From assembly GCA_038213135.1 (NCBI GenBank), contig JBBQTQ010000076.1, positions 1-14,078 on the forward strand: a stretch of 14,078 bases of DNA, read 5' to 3'. Of the stretch, positions 12,215-14,078 are shown one piece after another; position 1 is the stretch's first letter, and each line of letters opens with the position of its first letter. Source of the DNA: JBBQTQ01 sp038213135 (GTDB lineage Bacteria; Actinomycetota; Thermoleophilia; Gaiellales; Gaiellaceae). The translations under genes were made by a program, and so were the position numbers. A model generated the notes under the pieces. That model ran no database searches. It had not been told where the DNA came from and saw only the letters and a program-made list of their open reading frames with translations.

Positions 12215-13930
12215 TCAGCGAACGGTGACCGGGGAGGTTTCCGTCGGTGACGACGTTCCCCATTGATCGGCGACGATCGCCAGGTAGCGGTAGACATGGC
12301 CACGGACCGCGCTCCGGTCGAGGCAGATCGAGTCGATGGTCGTACAGACCGTCGACGTCCCGACCGACTTGGCATCGAAGGTCTGACGACCCTCGCGGCG
12401 CAGGAAGATCACGTTTGTCACGCGCGGATCGGTCGGACGCGAGATCCACACCCGCACGCGACCCCTGATGCTGACCGCGTGCAGCGACCAGGCGGGTGCC
12501 GGGGTCGTCAGATCCGCCAGTGCGTTGCGCGTGAACTGCTGCAGGCCGGTATCGGCGGCACCGGCCGCGCTGCGGTCACCCGCCCCGAAAGAGTCGAGGC
12601 CCCACACGAACTGAAGGCTGCCGGAGCTGAAGACGCGCGCGCCAGAGGGAGCCGTGTAGCGCATGGCGGTCGCGTCGACGTCGCGCCCGCGGAAGTAGAT
12701 GACCGGCCTGGCCTTGAAGCACGGCGCCGGGAGGCTCTGAGGAATGGTGTCCCACTCAGGCCCGACGAGGTTCGGTAAGACCGTCGACGCCGTGAAGCCG
12801 ACACCCCGCAGCCAGCCGTCCCTGAGCGCGCGCGGCTCGATCGCATAGTCGTGGGTCGACGGGCCGCGCTCGATGCCGCCAATGTGCTCGATCCCGAGGA
12901 GCTCGCACTCGGGCATCCCGAGGTCGCGGAAGAGGATCGTGCGCTGGGTGGGATCCGGGACCGGGTCCGGCGCGAACGACTTGTACCCGACGACGGTGTG
13001 CCAGTTGTCCTCGTAGCGCACGTTCCAGTAGGCGATGTTCGAGCCCATGAACGCGAGGTTCGTGCCGAGATCGCGAGCATGGTCGAACGCATCCCGCATC
13101 GTCCGCGTCCAGTACTCCCCGTGACCGGCCGTCATCACGAGACGGTGCCGCAGCAGCTCGCCCGGGTTGCGGTCGGTGTCGATGTCCGTCTGGTAGGAGA
13201 CGTCGTAGCCCTCGCGCTCGAGGAACCGCATGAGCTGGATCTCCCAGGTGAAGAACTGCCGGTACGGCTTGCCGAGCGGACGCTCGAACGAGACCTTCAC
13301 CGCGGGTGTGCCGTTCGTGCTGTAGTCGCCGTAGAGGCTCTTCCCACCCCAGGCGTTGTATGCGGCCCACGTGTTGACCGGTACCTGGACGAGGATCGCG
13401 GAGGCGCGCATGGGCGGTGCGCGAACGACGAAGACGACGGGGCTCGCCTGCCCTTTCGCGGGCCCGGTGGTCAGCATCAGCTCGGCGAGGTAGTACCCGC
13501 TGACCCAATCACGCGGCACCGCCAGCTGGTCGGTCGCCGGCCAGCCTGCCACGAGCTTGCCGGTCTGAGGATCGAGCGGCGGCACCGTGCGCGTAAAGCC
13601 TTGCTCGTCTGCCGCGCACGACGGGAGGCAGCCCAGCAGCCGGGCGCCCGCCCCTCCGTACCAGCCCAGGCGGTAGATCAGGACCCGGTAGCGCTGCGCC
13701 GGACTGACCGAGACGTGCAGCTGAAGCGTGTCGCCGGGCGCCAGGCTCTGATCCGCGGTGTAGCCCTCGATCGCCGATCCCGCGTCGGGAGCGAGCCAGC
13801 CGGGCGTGCCGGGGAGCGCATTCTCCGCCTGGACGAGATTCGGCGCGGACGCGCTCGGCTGCGGGACGGCCGCGGCGGAGCCCGTTAGGGCAAACGCAAG
13901 CAGCGCAACGACGACGAGCCTCCCGGGCAC
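12215..13930 (-). CDS. Secreted protein with N,N-dimethylformamidase large-subunit-like domain
   Basis: This 571-residue exported protein has a signal peptide at about 1-21 (VVVALLAFALTGSAAA). An N-terminal beta-sandwich-like region follows (about 45-170), including the family signature YRVLIYRLGWYGG (81-93). The central domain (about 175-475) has the motifs VNTWAAYNAWGGKSLY (185-200), TAGHGEYW (267-274) and MGSNIAYWNVRYED (295-308). These match the large subunit of N,N-dimethylformamidase and the many uncharacterised secreted proteins that share its fold. The C-terminus (about 480-571) resembles a fibronectin type III-like domain. The cysteine pairs Cys101/Cys105 and Cys529/Cys536 could form disulphides outside the cell. 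No small-subunit gene is adjacent, so true formamidase activity is doubtful. The start is GTG 13930, 6 nt after a TAGGGT box. An IS transposase end lies 25 bp upstream on the same strand. Confidence 0.85.
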   Translation of the reverse strand: MPGRLVVVALLAFALTGSAAAVPQPSASAPNLVQAENALPGTPGWLAPDAGSAIEGYTADQSLAPGDTLQLHVSVSPAQRYRVLIYRLGWYGGAGARLLGCLPSCAADEQGFTRTVPPLDPQTGKLVAGWPATDQLAVPRDWVSGYYLAELMLTTGPAKGQASPVVFVVRAPPMRASAILVQVPVNTWAAYNAWGGKSLYGDYSTNGTPAVKVSFERPLGKPYRQFFTWEIQLMRFLEREGYDVSYQTDIDTDRNPGELLRHRLVMTAGHGEYWTRTMRDAFDHARDLGTNLAFMGSNIAYWNVRYEDNWHTVVGYKSFAPDPVPDPTQRTILFRDLGMPECELLGIEHIGGIERGPSTHDYAIEPRALRDGWLRGVGFTASTVLPNLVGPEWDTIPQSLPAPCFKARPVIYFRGRDVDATAMRYTAPSGARVFSSGSLQFVWGLDSFGAGDRSAAGAADTGLQQFTRNALADLTTPAPAWSLHAVSIRGRVRVWISRPTDPRVTNVIFLRREGRQTFDAKSVGTSTVCTTIDSICLDRSAVRGHVYRYLAIVADQWGTSSPTETSPVTVR

Positions 13931-13936
13931 CGCTCA

Positions 13937-13942
13937 ACCCTA
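13937..13942 (-). promoter_or_regulatory. Predicted -10 box (TAGGGT) of the dimethylformamidase-like gene
   Basis: TAGGGT on the minus strand is followed by 6 nt and GTG 13930. The region where its -35 would lie (about 13960-13965) is already inside the transposase coding end, so the original promoter may have been altered by the insertion. Confidence 0.4.
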
Positions 13943-13955
13943 GACGATTGATTCC

Positions 13956-14078
13956 TTAGTGGTCGTAGGCGGTGAGTCTGCGGCCGGGTGTGCCGGTCTG
14001 CCAGTTGTGGAGGATTGCGGCGGTGAGGGCGAGCAGTCGTCGGGCGATGCGGCTGATCAGGCCGGTGAGGGTGCGGCC
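13956..14078 (-). mobile_element. IS982-family transposase, C-terminal end (runs off the window)
   Basis: The last 123 bases encode 40 residues and a TAA stop (13956-13958) on the minus strand. The frame is open to the window edge. The sequence includes RTLTGLISRIARRLLAL, TAAILHNWQTGTPG and a final RRLTAYDH. This matches, from memory, the C-terminal end of actinobacterial IS982-family DDE transposases, which read like LALTAAIWHN...RSLTAYDH. The catalytic domain lies outside the window. The insertion end should fall between about 13931 and 13955, but its inverted repeat cannot be defined with only one end visible. It reads toward the secreted protein gene and could drive it by readthrough. Confidence 0.75.

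Noticed and set aside
12851..13888. Plus-strand open frame of 345 codons opposite the secreted protein gene
   Set aside because: It is a shadow of a gene with a signal peptide and conserved motifs. No start signal or domain was seen.
1..14078. Search for CRISPR arrays, phage genes, toxin-antitoxin pairs, defence systems and retroelements
   Set aside because: No spaced direct repeats, integrase, reverse transcriptase, nuclease-helicase cluster or toxin-antitoxin pair was seen. The only mobile DNA is the transposase end at the right edge.

Overview
The window is GC-rich, densely packed bacterial chromosome. Codon use, a WhiG/FliA-type sigma factor, an EF-G2-like GTPase, and many genes starting with GTG a few bases after a TANNNT box point to Actinomycetota. 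A deep lineage such as Thermoleophilia is possible, but I cannot prove it from sequence alone. No phage, CRISPR array or recognisable defence or biosynthetic cluster is present. Most of it reads as core housekeeping DNA, with one IS fragment at the right edge.

Layout. At 1-134 there is a non-coding stretch with a perfect hairpin and, on the minus strand, a boxA-like motif of the kind found in rRNA leaders and spacers. Next come a half-size ABC exporter (135-1961, +) and a convergent aldo/keto reductase (1911-2837, -). A small beta-rich protein of unknown function (3005-3346, +) runs into a secreted alpha/beta hydrolase (3343-4524, -). A lone tRNA-Trp with its own terminator lies at 4586-4699 (-). 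A 56-residue two-helix membrane protein (4755-4925, +) precedes the WhiG/FliA-like sigma factor (4959-5741, +). A DUF4242 protein (5745-6035, -) is divergent from an EF-G-like GTPase with altered catalytic motifs (6108-8162, +). Two uncharacterised proteins follow (8207-8824 and 8858-9070, +), then a GST-fold protein (9067-9702, -) divergent from an aldehyde dehydrogenase (9758-11197, +). A free-standing YqfO/NIF3-insert domain (about 11352-11678, +) is translationally coupled to a minimal RNase HI (11675-12079, +), followed by tRNA-Gly and a strong terminator. A secreted N,N-dimethylformamidase-large-subunit-like protein (12215-13930, -) ends the host genes. The last 123 bases are the C-terminal end of an IS982-type transposase (-).

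The genes do not form one pathway. Three features recur. First, eight start codons sit 6-8 nt behind a TANNNT box with little or no ribosome binding site, which suggests leaderless mRNAs. Second, tail-to-tail gene pairs are extremely tight: two pairs share a CTAG palindrome as both stop codons, one pair overlaps by 51 bp, and one pair is 3 bp apart. Third, several small conserved-looking proteins have no known function. The more unusual items are the EF-G paralogue lacking the catalytic histidine, the separated YqfO domain fused by a TTGA junction to rnhA, the tiny membrane protein beside the sigma factor, and the IS end abutting a promoter.
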